DNA of 64,000 nucleotides. It comes from JAIPDZ01 sp034522175 (GTDB lineage: Bacteria > Desulfobacterota > DSM-4660 > Desulfatiglandales > Desulfatiglandaceae). Positions within the stretch are counted from its first letter, which is position 1. Each line of letters begins with the position of its first letter. The position numbers were made by a program, and so were the translations under genes. The DNA lies in assembly GCA_034522175.1 (NCBI GenBank), contig JAXHLQ010000001.1, positions 3,844,001 through 3,908,000 on the forward strand. The letters are read 5' to 3'. Below the pieces are notes generated by a model, which was not told where the DNA came from, did not search any database, and saw nothing but the letters and a program-made list of their open reading frames with translations. Shown in pieces: positions 45,294 to 54,647 of the stretch.

Positions 45294-46358
45294 GCACAAA
45301 AGATGACACAAGTGAGGTGAGGCCCGCCCATCGATTCGATGAACATGTCCTGTCGGATTATCTGAGGCAGCATATCAGTGGCTTTGAGGGGAAGCTCTCG
45401 GTTCGACAGTTCACATACGGCCAGTCCAACCCCACCTTCCTCCTGACGGCCGGGGAGACGTCGTATGTGCTCAGGAAAAAGCCGCCTGGCAAACTCCTCC
45501 CCTCGGCCCACGCCGTGGACCGGGAGTATCGGATGATCAAGGCCCTCAAAGAGACGGATGTGCCGGTGGCCGAGCCCGTGCTCTTCTGTGAGGATGTCTC
45601 CATCATCGGGACGCCTTTTTATGTGATGGCCCATGTGGAGGGCCGGATCTTCCGTGATGTCACCGCATCAGAGGCCTCGGGTCCGGAAGAACGTGCGGCC
45701 ATCTTCGATCACATGAACGACACCATGGCCAAAACCCACCTGGTGGACTGGGAAACCCTGGGACTGGCGGATTACGGGAAACCGGGAAATTACATGGCCC
45801 GGCAGGTGAGCCGGTGGAAGCGACAGTACGAGGCATCAAAAACCGATGAGATCGAGGATATGGATGTTCTGATTGAGTGGCTGGAGGACCATATTCCGGA
45901 GGATGACAGCACCAGCATCGTCCACGGCGATGTGCGCCTTGAAAACCTCGTTATTCACCCCACCCGAACCGAGGGTGGTGGCCGTTCTGGACTGGGAGCT
46001 TTCCACACTCGGGCATCCCCTGTCGGATCTTGCCTACAACTGTATGCAATATTACATCCCCGTGGGTGAGGGGAAACTCTCCGGATATAGAGGCCTCGAC
46101 CTGGCCGAATGGGGAATCCCCGAGGAGGCCGATTACATTGACGCTTATTGCCGGCGCACGGGACGCGATGGAATTGCCGAATGGGAAATTTTCGTGGCCT
46201 TCGGCATGTTCCGCCTTGCCAGCATCGTTCAGGGGGTCTACAAGCGGGGGCTGGACGGCATCGCCAGTTCGGAACAGGCCCGGTCATATGGCCGGTATGT
46301 TCTTTTTCTGGCCGACGTGGCGCGGCAGGTCATATTCCCACCCGATCCCCCTCTCTAA
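45290..46358 (+). CDS. APH-family kinase paired with acyl-CoA dehydrogenase (frameshifted)
   Basis: An aminoglycoside-phosphotransferase-like kinase. The first frame (45290-46069) carries QFTYGQSNPTFLL, LRKKPPGKLLPSAHAVDREYRM and the catalytic SIVHGDVRLENLVIHPT. It then derails. The next frame gives EPRVVAVLDWELSTLGHPLSDLAYN, the conserved second half, and runs to 46358. The join is in CCCCACCC at 45958-45965; removing one C restores HPTEPRVVAVLDWE. Either an assembly insertion or a recent mutation. In ACAD11 the kinase and dehydrogenase are fused and together process 4-hydroxyacyl-CoAs via phosphorylation; here they are adjacent with a 4-nt overlap. The end overlaps the convergent deaminase by 29 nt. 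Confidence 0.85.
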
Positions 46359-48102
46359 ACCGGGCATACCCCTGTTCCGTCATCCGGATAAAGGGAATGG
46401 CTGCGGCGGTCAGGGTGCAGAGGGTAAGGTGGGCCGAGGGGAGGGTCGATCCCAAATCGGTCACGATTTGCTGGAATCGGTTCATCTTTTCGGTCAGGGC
46501 ATCGAATGGAAGGCCGGACACATACCCGCCCGCCTCACAGGGGATATCCAAAAGGTTCTCTCCGTTTTTTGCCAGGGCTGTGCCGCCCTGCATGTGGATG
46601 ACCCGGTTGATGGCCACGGTCAGATCCTCATCACTGGTTCCGACGGCCACGAGCCCGGCGCTGTCCCAGCAGAGGCTGGAGGCTGCGGCTCCCTCCTGCT
46701 GGCCCCATCCCCTCACAAAGCCGATGAACTTCTGGGATGTACCGCTGGCCCGTTCAATGTACACGCATTTTAACAGGTCGTTTTCAGGGTCTGCCTGAAG
46801 TTCCCCGCCCCTGACGGTGATCCGTGCCTCCCCCTCCCGCGTGACCAGGCCGTTGGACTGGATGTCGATGGTGCGGACGGACACATCCCCCCGGCCGTTT
46901 TCCGCAGGGATTTTCAGGGCCTCAGGAGAGACGGGATCCATGGTCATGGTCCTAAGGAACCGGGGCGGGTGAGGAACTCTCGAAAGCGGTACCGTACATT
47001 GGCCCTTTCGAGCGACCACCTGCCCGTTGGATATGACGATGTCGGGCGTCATCCGGTCTTCCCCGGGCAGGATGAGGATATCGGCCATGCGTCCGGGGGA
47101 TATGCCGCCGGTGAGATGATCGATACCGAGGTGTTCGGCCGGATTGAGACTGACCATCTGGACCACGCGAACGAAATCCAGGCCAAGGTCCACCGCCTTT
47201 TGGATTACATCCACAAAATATCCTTTCTCCGACAACAGGTCCAGGCTGGTACCGTCCGTCACCAGGCCCAGGCGGCGGGTGTCGATCTCATTTACAATGG
47301 GGGAGATGATGTCCAGGTCCCTGCGGATGTACCCTTCCCGAATCAGCACAAAATACCCCATCTCCAGCCGGGAGAGGACATCTTCCGTCGAGATGGATTC
47401 ATGACACGACAGGGCCCCGGCCGCGGCGTAGGCGGCCAACTTTCGATCAGATGCCCCGGCAGCGTGTCCCTGTACGGATTTTCCGGCCCGCCGGGTTTCG
47501 TCAATCAATCCCAGGATGCGGTTGTCCGGGGTCAGTATGGCGCCCTGCCAGTAGGATTCACCGAGTCCGATGACCTGGTCGGATGTCAGCAGTTCTCTGA
47601 CCTCCTGACGGGTGATGAAACGGGATCGGGCGGCCGGGCTGAGGGTGACCATGGGGGGGACAAGGCTGTAGATCTTGACGGGCCGGTTCCGGGACTGTTC
47701 CAAAAAGACCCTCAGGCCTTCGGCACCCTGGACAAAGGCATAGCTCTCCACCTCTGTAACATAGGTTGTGGTCCCTCCCGGGATGGCCCTGATGAGGAAG
47801 TCTGTGAGGTCATATTCATAGGACAGATGGGTGTGTGCATCGATATACCCGGGGGATAGGATACGGCCATCGGCTTCGATCACATCCGTTTCTTCACCGA
47901 CGCAGTGGGCGGCGTCCGGCCCGACGTAGGCGATCCATTTATCCTTGACGGCCACCGATCTATGGGGAATCAGTCGACCCGAGTAGACATCCAGCAAGAT
48001 ACCGTCCCGTATCACCATATCTGCCTTCTTATTGCCCAGCGCCGTTTCTACGAGTTGTCGATTGTCAGCATGGTCGGAAGATGGTTTCATTTTTCTGTGC
48101 AT
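46330..48102 (-). CDS. Adenine deaminase-like amidohydrolase
   Basis: About 590 residues in the adenine deaminase (Ade) family: SPGYIDAHTHLS, GGTTTYVTEV, QVIGLGESYW with the metal Glu, SVQGHAAGASDRKL, GALSCHESISTED, MGYFVLIREG and LGLVTDGTSLD. The C-terminal domain ends in DLGSTLPSAHLTLCTLTAAAIPFIRMTEQGYARF as in Ade. Some canonical positions differ: DAHTHLS instead of DAHVHIES, CHE instead of DHE, TDG instead of TDD, so substrate may not be adenine. ATG at 48102 is preferred because AGGA lies 7 nt upstream; starts at 48144 or 48090 are possible. It converges with the kinase. Confidence 0.82.
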   Translation of the reverse strand: MHRKMKPSSDHADNRQLVETALGNKKADMVIRDGILLDVYSGRLIPHRSVAVKDKWIAYVGPDAAHCVGEETDVIEADGRILSPGYIDAHTHLSYEYDLTDFLIRAIPGGTTTYVTEVESYAFVQGAEGLRVFLEQSRNRPVKIYSLVPPMVTLSPAARSRFITRQEVRELLTSDQVIGLGESYWQGAILTPDNRILGLIDETRRAGKSVQGHAAGASDRKLAAYAAAGALSCHESISTEDVLSRLEMGYFVLIREGYIRRDLDIISPIVNEIDTRRLGLVTDGTSLDLLSEKGYFVDVIQKAVDLGLDFVRVVQMVSLNPAEHLGIDHLTGGISPGRMADILILPGEDRMTPDIVISNGQVVARKGQCTVPLSRVPHPPRFLRTMTMDPVSPEALKIPAENGRGDVSVRTIDIQSNGLVTREGEARITVRGGELQADPENDLLKCVYIERASGTSQKFIGFVRGWGQQEGAAASSLCWDSAGLVAVGTSDEDLTVAINRVIHMQGGTALAKNGENLLDIPCEAGGYVSGLPFDALTEKMNRFQQIVTDLGSTLPSAHLTLCTLTAAAIPFIRMTEQGYARFREGDRVGI

Positions 48103-48210
48103 CCTTTCATCCTGTTTTTCGTAAGCATTGGAACACTGCCGCACCCAAACCCCTAAACGAAAAAAGGACTTAAACGATGTTGTCCAAGTCCTTGAGATTC
48201 TTGCTATTAC

Positions 48211-48287
48211 TGGTGCGCCTGGCAGGATTCGAACCTGCGGCCTGCGGATTAGAAGTCCGCTGCTCTATCCAACTGAGCTACAGGCGC
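48211..48287 (-). tRNA. tRNA-Arg (anticodon UCU)
   Basis: On the minus strand the sequence starts GCGCCTGTAGCTCAGTTGG and folds into a cloverleaf: 7-bp acceptor stem (GCGCCTG/CAGGCGC), D loop with AGTTGGAT, anticodon stem GCGGA/TCCGC holding CTTCTAA (anticodon TCT), T arm with GGTTCGAATCC. Discriminator A and an encoded CCA end are present. The anticodon reads AGA/AGG. Confidence 0.95.
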
Positions 48288-48316
48288 AGCACATGTTGAA
48301 GCGTGTGCAAAAGGGC

Positions 48317-49690
48317 CTAACGGGACAGAATCGCTCGCTGTGACATGGGCATGATGAGGGGTTGGTGGCCATGACCGTTCAGCACTTCATGAAGCACGGT
48401 ATCCGTACTCTGTTCCAGTTGCCCCATGATTTCAGCGAGGGCCTTGAGACGCGTCAGAGTCTTTCTTGACTTGTCTTTATAAGGCAGATCGAGATAGGAA
48501 TCATCCAGAATCTGAATCAATCGCTCGACCACCTCGAGATCAAACCGATCCGTCTCGCTGTAAAGTAAATCCACCCACTCCCGTTTCAAGGGCTCCGGTA
48601 TACTGTCAAAGACCCTGAGGATCTCCTGATCCTTTCCCAAGGCCAGTGACCGCTTGAGTTGTTCAATCTCCTGTCGAATATCGTGGTTCCGTTCTTCTTC
48701 AAAAAGCCCTTTATGGATGAGGGTATTCCATTTCTGTTCGATCTGCATGCGGATCCAGTTTTCCCCCTGGCGCGGGGGAAGCCGAAGCTTCAGGAATTTA
48801 TCCTGCAGGGCAATCAGATCATTTCCAATGACGTGATAATCGTCGGGAAGTGCTCCGGCAAGCGTGTTAAGCCGCCTCACCGCATCCCGCTTTTTCTCTT
48901 TCAGATCAGAGTCCTTCAGGAGCACCGCCTCCCACTGGTCCCTCAAAAAACCAAATTCCAACTTCATCAACGAAAAAATCAATCCCGATTTGGTGATGGC
49001 GTTTCGCAGGGAATCCGCGAGGATATTGTAGGACTTGAATCGGTCCTCCGCCAGGAGCCGTGTGGCTTCGAGGGATTGCTGCTTCAGTTCATAGGAGAGG
49101 AGTTCGGTCCCCAGCACCCGTGAGAGGCGTTTGATAATCCTGGTTTCAGGACTTCCGATCTTTATGGATTGCGGGAGAAAATGAATCTTGATGACCGCCG
49201 CCACGATGTAGTCGCTGTCCTCCCACAAGCCCTCGCCATGGTAATTCCGGGGAACGTTGGACAACACCCCTTCCGGCAGAGGCAGGTCTTCCTTGCGGAT
49301 CAGGACGGGTTCCATGTGGTGATAATCCGTCATGATCCCTTCCACCTGAAGCCGAACGCTCCTGGCATCATTGCCCGGGTCTTCCGCTGTCCAGCTTTTC
49401 TGCCGCTCCACGCACCACCCCATGGCCTCCAGCGGCCGAACCGGTTCATCACGATAGGCCAGCCAGGACTTTCCCGGGGGATTGTAATCGGATTCTTCCG
49501 GAAGGCCCCAGGTGATGGTGTCTTTTTCTCGATCAATCTCCCCGGAAGTGATCCGTTTCGCAATCATTTCCGGGGGCCGGCCGATCCTGTAAACAGTGCC
49601 CTTAAAGGCGTTCGGCAGGCATATGAGGATACTTTCGATGATTTCTTTGCAGGCCTTTTCAAGGACTGCATTATCGATGTCGATGGTCAC
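48317..49690 (-). CDS. Unknown protein, helical, 457 residues
   Basis: A large hypothetical protein with no signal peptide or membrane segment. The N-terminal ~200 residues are mixed alpha/beta (DTITWGLPEESDYNPPGKSWLAYRD, PEGVLSNVPRNYHGEGLWED). Residues ~200-440 are strongly helical with coiled-coil character (ELLSYELKQQSLEATRLLAEDR, EEERNHDIRQEIEQLKRSL). I recognise no family. It could belong to a signalling or chaperone-like system, but this cannot be tested here. It lies alone between a tRNA and a divergent PAC2 gene. Confidence 0.65.
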   Translation of the reverse strand: MTIDIDNAVLEKACKEIIESILICLPNAFKGTVYRIGRPPEMIAKRITSGEIDREKDTITWGLPEESDYNPPGKSWLAYRDEPVRPLEAMGWCVERQKSWTAEDPGNDARSVRLQVEGIMTDYHHMEPVLIRKEDLPLPEGVLSNVPRNYHGEGLWEDSDYIVAAVIKIHFLPQSIKIGSPETRIIKRLSRVLGTELLSYELKQQSLEATRLLAEDRFKSYNILADSLRNAITKSGLIFSLMKLEFGFLRDQWEAVLLKDSDLKEKKRDAVRRLNTLAGALPDDYHVIGNDLIALQDKFLKLRLPPRQGENWIRMQIEQKWNTLIHKGLFEEERNHDIRQEIEQLKRSLALGKDQEILRVFDSIPEPLKREWVDLLYSETDRFDLEVVERLIQILDDSYLDLPYKDKSRKTLTRLKALAEIMGQLEQSTDTVLHEVLNGHGHQPLIMPMSQRAILSR

Positions 49691-49928
49691 TTTCTATCAT
49701 CCCAAGGGTATTTCAAAATTCGGCGACCCCAACGAAATGACTGGAAATTCGCCTGATGAATCGAGATAATGTATACCTTTTTCTGGTTTTGTCAACAAAG
49801 AACCGCCATGAGCATTTCCAGGGCGCGTTCATCGGCGCCGGTCCATCCCAAAACCCCATGTTCTTTGAAGTATTCCACTCACGAAACCCTTGACAAGCCC
49901 CGTCCCCCCTGACACACTCGGCTTCACT

Positions 49929-50795
49929 ATGGAAGAAGGAATTCGCCTGCACCACATGCCCTCCCTGAACCAGCCGATACTCATTGCAGGGTTCGACGGG
50001 TGGGGGAATGCGTTGAATGTATCCGAAGGGATGGCTGCCTACCTCATCAGGGAGCTGAACGCGGAGATTTTTGCAGAACTCAATCCAGACCTCTACTTCC
50101 GTTACGACAGCAATCGGCCCATTGTGGAAATTGAAGCAGGGGAGATCAAGCGGATTTCCTTACCGAAGGGAGGGTTTTACCGGGCAAAAACGTCTGGAAA
50201 AGAGGGGGATATCGTCATTTTGAAATCCCGCGAACCCAATCTTAACTGGCGGCATTTTGCCGGTGATTTGATGGCCTTCTGCGGACGGCTCGGGGTCAAA
50301 ATGATCATCACCCTGGGGGCCATGTACGATAACGTGCTCCATTCGGACAGGTTCATGTCCGGCATCGCCTCCAACGGCACCCTCTCCGCAATGCTGAAAG
50401 AGAAAGGGCTCATCCCGATTACCTACAAGGGCCCCAGTGCCATTCATTCCATCATACTCACCGAAGGCGGGAAAATGGGATACGACTGCATGAGCATCTG
50501 GTGTCACTGCCCTTACTATCTTGAAGGAATCACCCACTTCGGGCTCCTGTCCCATCTCGGTTCCCTTTTGGCATCCATCGGCGATTTTGATCTCAATACG
50601 GCGGGGATGGAGAAACAGTGGAAAGAGCTGAACCTGCAAATTCAGGAACTCATCGAAAAAAATCCCCAACTTCAGGAGATGCTCAGTGACATCCGGAAGG
50701 AAAAGGTGAAAGGCTCCTGGAAAAATATGAAGGATGCTTCAGAAAAAGATCAAAAAATCATAAACTTGGCAGACTTCATTAAACCGATACCGTAG
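49929..50795 (+). CDS. PAC2 family protein (proteasome-assembly-chaperone-like)
   Basis: About 288 residues with the PAC2 (DUF75) pattern: PILIAGFDGWGNALNVSEGMAAYLI, FRYDSNRPIVEIEAGEIKRI, DIVILKSREPNLNWRHFAGDLMAFC, VKMIITLGAMYDNVLHSDR and YKGPSAIHSIILTEGGKMGYDCMSIWCHCPYYL. The ATG at 49929 is used because homology starts there; an upstream ATG is less likely. Bacterial PAC2 proteins are widespread with no fixed role. It converges with a sirtuin gene 16 nt downstream. Confidence 0.82.
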   Translation: MEEGIRLHHMPSLNQPILIAGFDGWGNALNVSEGMAAYLIRELNAEIFAELNPDLYFRYDSNRPIVEIEAGEIKRISLPKGGFYRAKTSGKEGDIVILKSREPNLNWRHFAGDLMAFCGRLGVKMIITLGAMYDNVLHSDRFMSGIASNGTLSAMLKEKGLIPITYKGPSAIHSIILTEGGKMGYDCMSIWCHCPYYLEGITHFGLLSHLGSLLASIGDFDLNTAGMEKQWKELNLQIQELIEKNPQLQEMLSDIRKEKVKGSWKNMKDASEKDQKIINLADFIKPIP

Positions 50796-50811
50796 ACTTA
50801 ACCCACGCGCA

Positions 50812-51567
50812 TTACGACGGTCCTGCCCCCTTTTGTCTTTTAACTGCCGCCACCAGTTCGGGAACAATCTTCCCCGCAGGCCCCTTTAGAAAAATATCGG
50901 TAATGGTGCCCGTCAGATGGGTCCTTTCCATATTGATCTCAATGACCTTGGCGCCGTTGCGCTTCACGATGGATGGGATGGTATTGGCCGGAGATACCAC
51001 AGCGGACGTCCCCACAACCAGCAAGGCCTCTGCTGAAGACGCCAGTTCAAAAGAGCGGCGCATGGCCGCTTCGGGTATGGCTTCCCCAAAGAAAATCACA
51101 TCCGGTTTCAATATGTTCCGGCAGTCGCACCTCGGCGGGATCTCGTTTCGTTTCTCTTCGGTCCGGTATTGTTTCCCGCACCACAAACACGAGAGGGTGC
51201 TCGAATTGCCGTGATATTCAATCACCTCCCTGGACCCCCCGGCCTGGTGAAGGTTGTCCACATTCTGGGTAATGACACAGTGCAAAAGACCCATTTGCTC
51301 AAGCTCACCCATACCCTTATGGGCCGGATTGGGTCTGGCATCCCCCACGACCTTATCCATTTCCTGAAGCATCTGCCATACCTTTTTAGGATCACTCCTG
51401 AATGCCTGTATGGTCGCATATTCGGCAGGGTCATATGTGGCCCACAGGCCTTCTGCGCTCCTGAAATCCGGTATTCCGGATTCCACGGAAATGCCGGCCC
51501 CGGTCAGTGCAATGGTCAGCTTCGAATGAATAAGGATATCCGCACACGTTTCCACTGGTTCGGACAT
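50812..51567 (-). CDS. Sir2-family NAD-dependent deacylase
   Basis: A 251-residue sirtuin: NAD motif GAGISVESGIPDFRS, TQNVDNLHQAGG, catalytic His in EYHGN, zinc site CLWC with CDC downstream, KPDVIFFGEAIPE and GTSAVVSPANTIP. It removes acyl groups from lysine using NAD, with possible targets such as acetyl-CoA synthetase. Length typical. Followed on the same strand by the CooT-like gene is upstream in transcription order only; the two are ~54 nt apart. Confidence 0.92.
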   Translation of the reverse strand: MSEPVETCADILIHSKLTIALTGAGISVESGIPDFRSAEGLWATYDPAEYATIQAFRSDPKKVWQMLQEMDKVVGDARPNPAHKGMGELEQMGLLHCVITQNVDNLHQAGGSREVIEYHGNSSTLSCLWCGKQYRTEEKRNEIPPRCDCRNILKPDVIFFGEAIPEAAMRRSFELASSAEALLVVGTSAVVSPANTIPSIVKRNGAKVIEINMERTHLTGTITDIFLKGPAGKIVPELVAAVKRQKGAGPS

Positions 51568-51620
51568 GATTCCTTCCTTCTGTTATTCAATGAGAAACGG
51601 ATCATCACCGGCGATTTTCA

Positions 51621-51809
51621 TCAAACCGCTTCGAAAACAATCTTCCCCTCGGTGCTGTCGTAGCGCCTCAGTCTGGCGGTCAGGCTTTTTTGCTCACCGA
51701 AGATATTGATGAGTTTTACCGAAATCCCTTCCACTTCCACCAGATCCACACTCTCCAGGATCTTTTGTTCCCCATTTTCGCGTATGATGTATGCATGTGC
51801 CTCACACAT
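51621..51809 (-). CDS. CooT-family small nickel-binding protein
   Basis: A 62-residue beta-rich protein: MCEAHAYIIRENGEQKILESVDLVEVEGISVKL..., which matches the CooT/DUF pattern MCxA...G..E.....V..IE.EG..I.L...FGE......RI. CooT binds nickel for CO dehydrogenase maturation through its N-terminal Met-Cys. The two-residue MC start is intact here. No carbon monoxide dehydrogenase is in the window. Transcribed upstream of the sirtuin on the minus strand. Confidence 0.8.
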   Translation of the reverse strand: MCEAHAYIIRENGEQKILESVDLVEVEGISVKLINIFGEQKSLTARLRRYDSTEGKIVFEAV

Positions 51810-51868
51810 CTTTATCGATCCCCCCTCGTATTAAGATGCTCTTCCTTTGCAGATGATCCCGCCGCCCG

Positions 51869-52069
51869 TCACTCGAGCCCTTGAAGCGCCTTTTCGATAC
51901 ACGTATTCACTCTGGCACTCAAATCGACCATTTCCCGGACATGTCCGGCGCTCTCCGCTTTGCCCGCATCTTCAAGCTGATCCGCAAACAGCTCGTATTC
52001 CTCAAGGTGATGGGTATTGTGAGTCATCCAGTGCTCCAGTCTCATCTTCGACTTTTCAAGAAAATCCAT
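51869..52069 (-). CDS. Small acidic helical protein with His-rich motif
   Basis: A 66-residue protein: MDFLEKSKMRLEHWMTHNTHHLEEYELFADQLEDAGKAESAG... The HWMTHNTHHLEEYE segment puts four His and several Glu in one helix, a plausible metal site. An AGGAGG-type site precedes the ATG (reverse strand near 52075). It lies 59 nt upstream of the CooT-like gene on the same strand, so the two may form a small metal-handling unit. No firm family assignment. Confidence 0.62.
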   Translation of the reverse strand: MDFLEKSKMRLEHWMTHNTHHLEEYELFADQLEDAGKAESAGHVREMVDLSARVNTCIEKALQGLE

Positions 52070-52252
52070 GGGTACCCTCCTTTGCGTATGGATTTCTCAT
52101 TCAGGCTAAGAAAATACCCCCCGGATGTCAATGCAATTCCACGTCAAATTCAACCACCGCGCCTCAGTCATCGTCACAAAAGTATTGACTGGAGTCGACC
52201 AGAAGGTTAATATCGGCCCAACATTCAATATTTGAGTTGAAGGAGGGCCGGG

Positions 52253-52771
52253 ATGGCGGATGTGCTTAAAGGAAAGAGAATTCTGATTGTTGATGATGAG
52301 CCGGATATTTTGGAAACCTTAACGGAAATTCTGGATATGTGTTCCGTTGACAGCGCGCCGAATTTTGAAACCGCCCAGAAATTTCTCCAAAAAAACACCT
52401 ATGATCTGGCGATTCTCGATATCATGGGCGTAAGAGGATATGATCTCCTTGAAATCACCAATCAGCGGGGGATTCCGGCGCTCATGCTGACGGCGCACGC
52501 CATGAATGCAGAAAATCTGGTGAGATCCATTAAGGGTGGTGCCCAGGCCTATATCCCAAAAGACAAGATTGCCGATATCCCCGTCTACATCGAGGACATG
52601 CTACAGGCCAGGGACAAGGGCGTGGAAAAACATGGGGTGTGGTTCAAACGGCTTGAGCCCTTCTTTGATAAAAAATTCGGGCCTGACTGGAAAGCGTCCC
52701 ACAAGGAATTCTGGAGGGACTTTGACATGTCCTATGTCACATCAAAGGAGGAGATTGAAGAAATCATGTGA
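52253..52771 (+). CDS. Response regulator with non-DNA-binding C-terminus
   Basis: A receiver domain occupies residues ~9-125: ILIVDDEPDILE, phosphorylation site Asp56 in DLAILDIMGVRGYD, Thr in ALMLTAHAM and Lys in AYIPKDKIADIP. The PKD replaces the usual KP, and the Asp is followed by IMGVRGYD rather than MPGMDG, a divergent receiver. The last ~45 residues (WFKRLEPFFDKKFGPDWKASHKEFWRDF) are a helical tail of unknown role. It converges with a histidine kinase. Confidence 0.85.
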   Translation: MADVLKGKRILIVDDEPDILETLTEILDMCSVDSAPNFETAQKFLQKNTYDLAILDIMGVRGYDLLEITNQRGIPALMLTAHAMNAENLVRSIKGGAQAYIPKDKIADIPVYIEDMLQARDKGVEKHGVWFKRLEPFFDKKFGPDWKASHKEFWRDFDMSYVTSKEEIEEIM

Positions 52772-52820
52772 GACCTTTGAAAAGAGACATCCTAAAACCA
52801 ATAGCTGCGTCACGTTCGGA

Positions 52821-53570
52821 TTAACAGGGCTTCAGGGGGATCTCAACCACAAATTTTGTCCCCTGGCCCTCATCACTCCTCAGCGTCATCTTACCCCCCA
52901 GATCCTCCACCAGAACCAGCACACCGGCAAGACCCAGACCGTGCCCCCTGACACTCCCGGTTTCCGAGGCATTCACCTGGAAATAACACTCAAAAATCTT
53001 TTTGTGATAGGCAGGGGGAATGCCTTCTCCATCATCACTGACGGAAAAAACCATCACATCGCCCCGCTTGTCCACTTCGAGTTCAACCCGCTCGCGTCGA
53101 TATTTCAGGGCGTTGTTGAGCAGGTTTCTGAGGATTTGCCTGACCTTTGCCTCATCCTGGCATATCTCCTCACACCAGACCCTTTCGTCGGCATGGAGAT
53201 AAACCTGTTTTCCGGCGAGAAGCGATTTGAAATCCTGGAGGCGGGAACAGGCCTTGATTTCCTCAGAGATGTCATCATACGTCAGATCAAAAATTTCAAT
53301 GAGCCCCTCCATCAGCAGGTCGGATAGTGTGAACCGGCTGTAGTTGAGGATCCCCTCTCTGGCCCTCCCCAGTTCCAGTGCATCATTCACCAGTGCCTGG
53401 AGGACCTTGGTGTTCCTCAAGGCCCTCTTGAACACCTTTTCCTGTTTTTCAGTGACGGACCCGTATTTCTCCGGCCTTTTGAGCAGTGAGGTCAACCCTG
53501 CCTCTATCACCGCTACGGGAACCTTAAGATCATGAATCAACAGATCGATCTTAATTCTTTCTCGGCCCAT
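52821..53570 (-). CDS. Soluble histidine kinase
   Basis: About 249 residues, HisKA plus HATPase with no sensor domain. The phosphoacceptor His lies in LLIHDLKVPVAVIEAGLTSLL; catalytic boxes are ILRNLLNNALKYRRE (N), SDDGEGIPP (G1), FECYFQVN (F) and GHGLGLAGVLVL (G2). The start at 53570 follows GAGGGGAG; an upstream frame to 53726 carries an unlikely basic stretch. Converges with the response regulator 52253-52771, likely its partner. Confidence 0.85.
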   Translation of the reverse strand: MGRERIKIDLLIHDLKVPVAVIEAGLTSLLKRPEKYGSVTEKQEKVFKRALRNTKVLQALVNDALELGRAREGILNYSRFTLSDLLMEGLIEIFDLTYDDISEEIKACSRLQDFKSLLAGKQVYLHADERVWCEEICQDEAKVRQILRNLLNNALKYRRERVELEVDKRGDVMVFSVSDDGEGIPPAYHKKIFECYFQVNASETGSVRGHGLGLAGVLVLVEDLGGKMTLRSDEGQGTKFVVEIPLKPC

Positions 53571-53860
53571 GGATTTCGTTTCTCCCCTCTCATAAGGCCC
53601 AGCGCCATACGCTCGACCGTGTCGCGACCCCTCACGCATGCTGCGGGTGTCACCCTTTCCGGGTTTTATGCCAAGAGACTTCTTTAATTTATCAATTCCC
53701 GCTGAGAAAATCAAACCCCTTACCACCTTCGCAAAGATTCATCCTCAACGTGTCTGATGGGAATATCCGCCCATATTTTAGACCTTGCTGTTTCGAAGGT
53801 TTACTGGTATGTATCGAACGCCCTTAAAACCCTAAAGCCTTAAATCAGGATATTGTCACC

Positions 53861-54481
53861 ATGTCTTTTGATATCACCGGCTGGATTGTCAGGATACCGG
53901 TCTTACTCTTCGCCATTACCATTCATGAGTATGCCCACGGAAAGACCGCCCTCTGGTTCGGCGACCCCACCGCCCAGCGAATGGGGCGCCTGTCCTTTAA
54001 CCCGTTGACCCATATCGATCCGCTGGGGGCGGTGTGCCTGTTCCTCTTCAACTTCGGCTGGGCCAAACCCGTACCCGTGGATACACGGTATTTTAGGAAC
54101 CACAGGCGGGATGTCATCCTCATGTCGCTATCCGGCCCCGTGACCAATCTATGTGCGGCGTTTGTGGCCGGAATGCTCCTGCGCTTTTTGTTCCTGCCCA
54201 TCGAAATCTATCAGATGGTCCTCCTCTATCTCTTGTTCATGAATCTTGGGCTGGGTCTTTTCAACCTGCTTCCCCTGCCCCCTCTCGATGGCTCCCATGT
54301 CCTGGAAAATCTGCTCACGGAAAGGGCCGCCCTGCGGTATCGCGAACTGAGCCGCTACGGACCCTTTATTCTCATTGGCGTCATCTTGCTGGACAATTTC
54401 GCACACACGGGCATCTTAAACGCCATCCTGCTTCATCCCATGCGCTACCTCGCAGGACTCTTTTCGGGCATCGCCTTTTGA
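53861..54481 (+). CDS. Site-2 protease family (M50) zinc metalloprotease
   Basis: A 206-residue membrane protein with about five segments. The zinc motif is HEYAH in TIHEYAHGKTALWFGDP (residue ~22) and the third ligand Asp is in LFNLLPLPPLDGSHVLE. The LSGPVTNLCAAF segment is typical of the cytoplasmic/Rv0359-type S2P family. It cleaves transmembrane substrates within the bilayer; substrate unknown. It lacks a PDZ domain. Confidence 0.9.
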   Translation: MSFDITGWIVRIPVLLFAITIHEYAHGKTALWFGDPTAQRMGRLSFNPLTHIDPLGAVCLFLFNFGWAKPVPVDTRYFRNHRRDVILMSLSGPVTNLCAAFVAGMLLRFLFLPIEIYQMVLLYLLFMNLGLGLFNLLPLPPLDGSHVLENLLTERAALRYRELSRYGPFILIGVILLDNFAHTGILNAILLHPMRYLAGLFSGIAF

Positions 54482-54647
54482 AATGAAACATTTTGCTCGA
54501 CCAGGAATCAAATGGTGATGTTACACTGAAACGGCCGGTTTGACAAGCCGACATTTGGCAGCCGTTTCCTCAATAACGGCGTGAATGTCTTCTTGATGAT
54601 GGATCTGATTGGATCTCGATAAAGATTGAAATGTCTTGATCCCCTGC

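Noticed and set aside
46969..47859. A 296-codon plus-strand frame antisense to the deaminase
   Set aside because: Shadow frame, composition unlike real proteins in the window.
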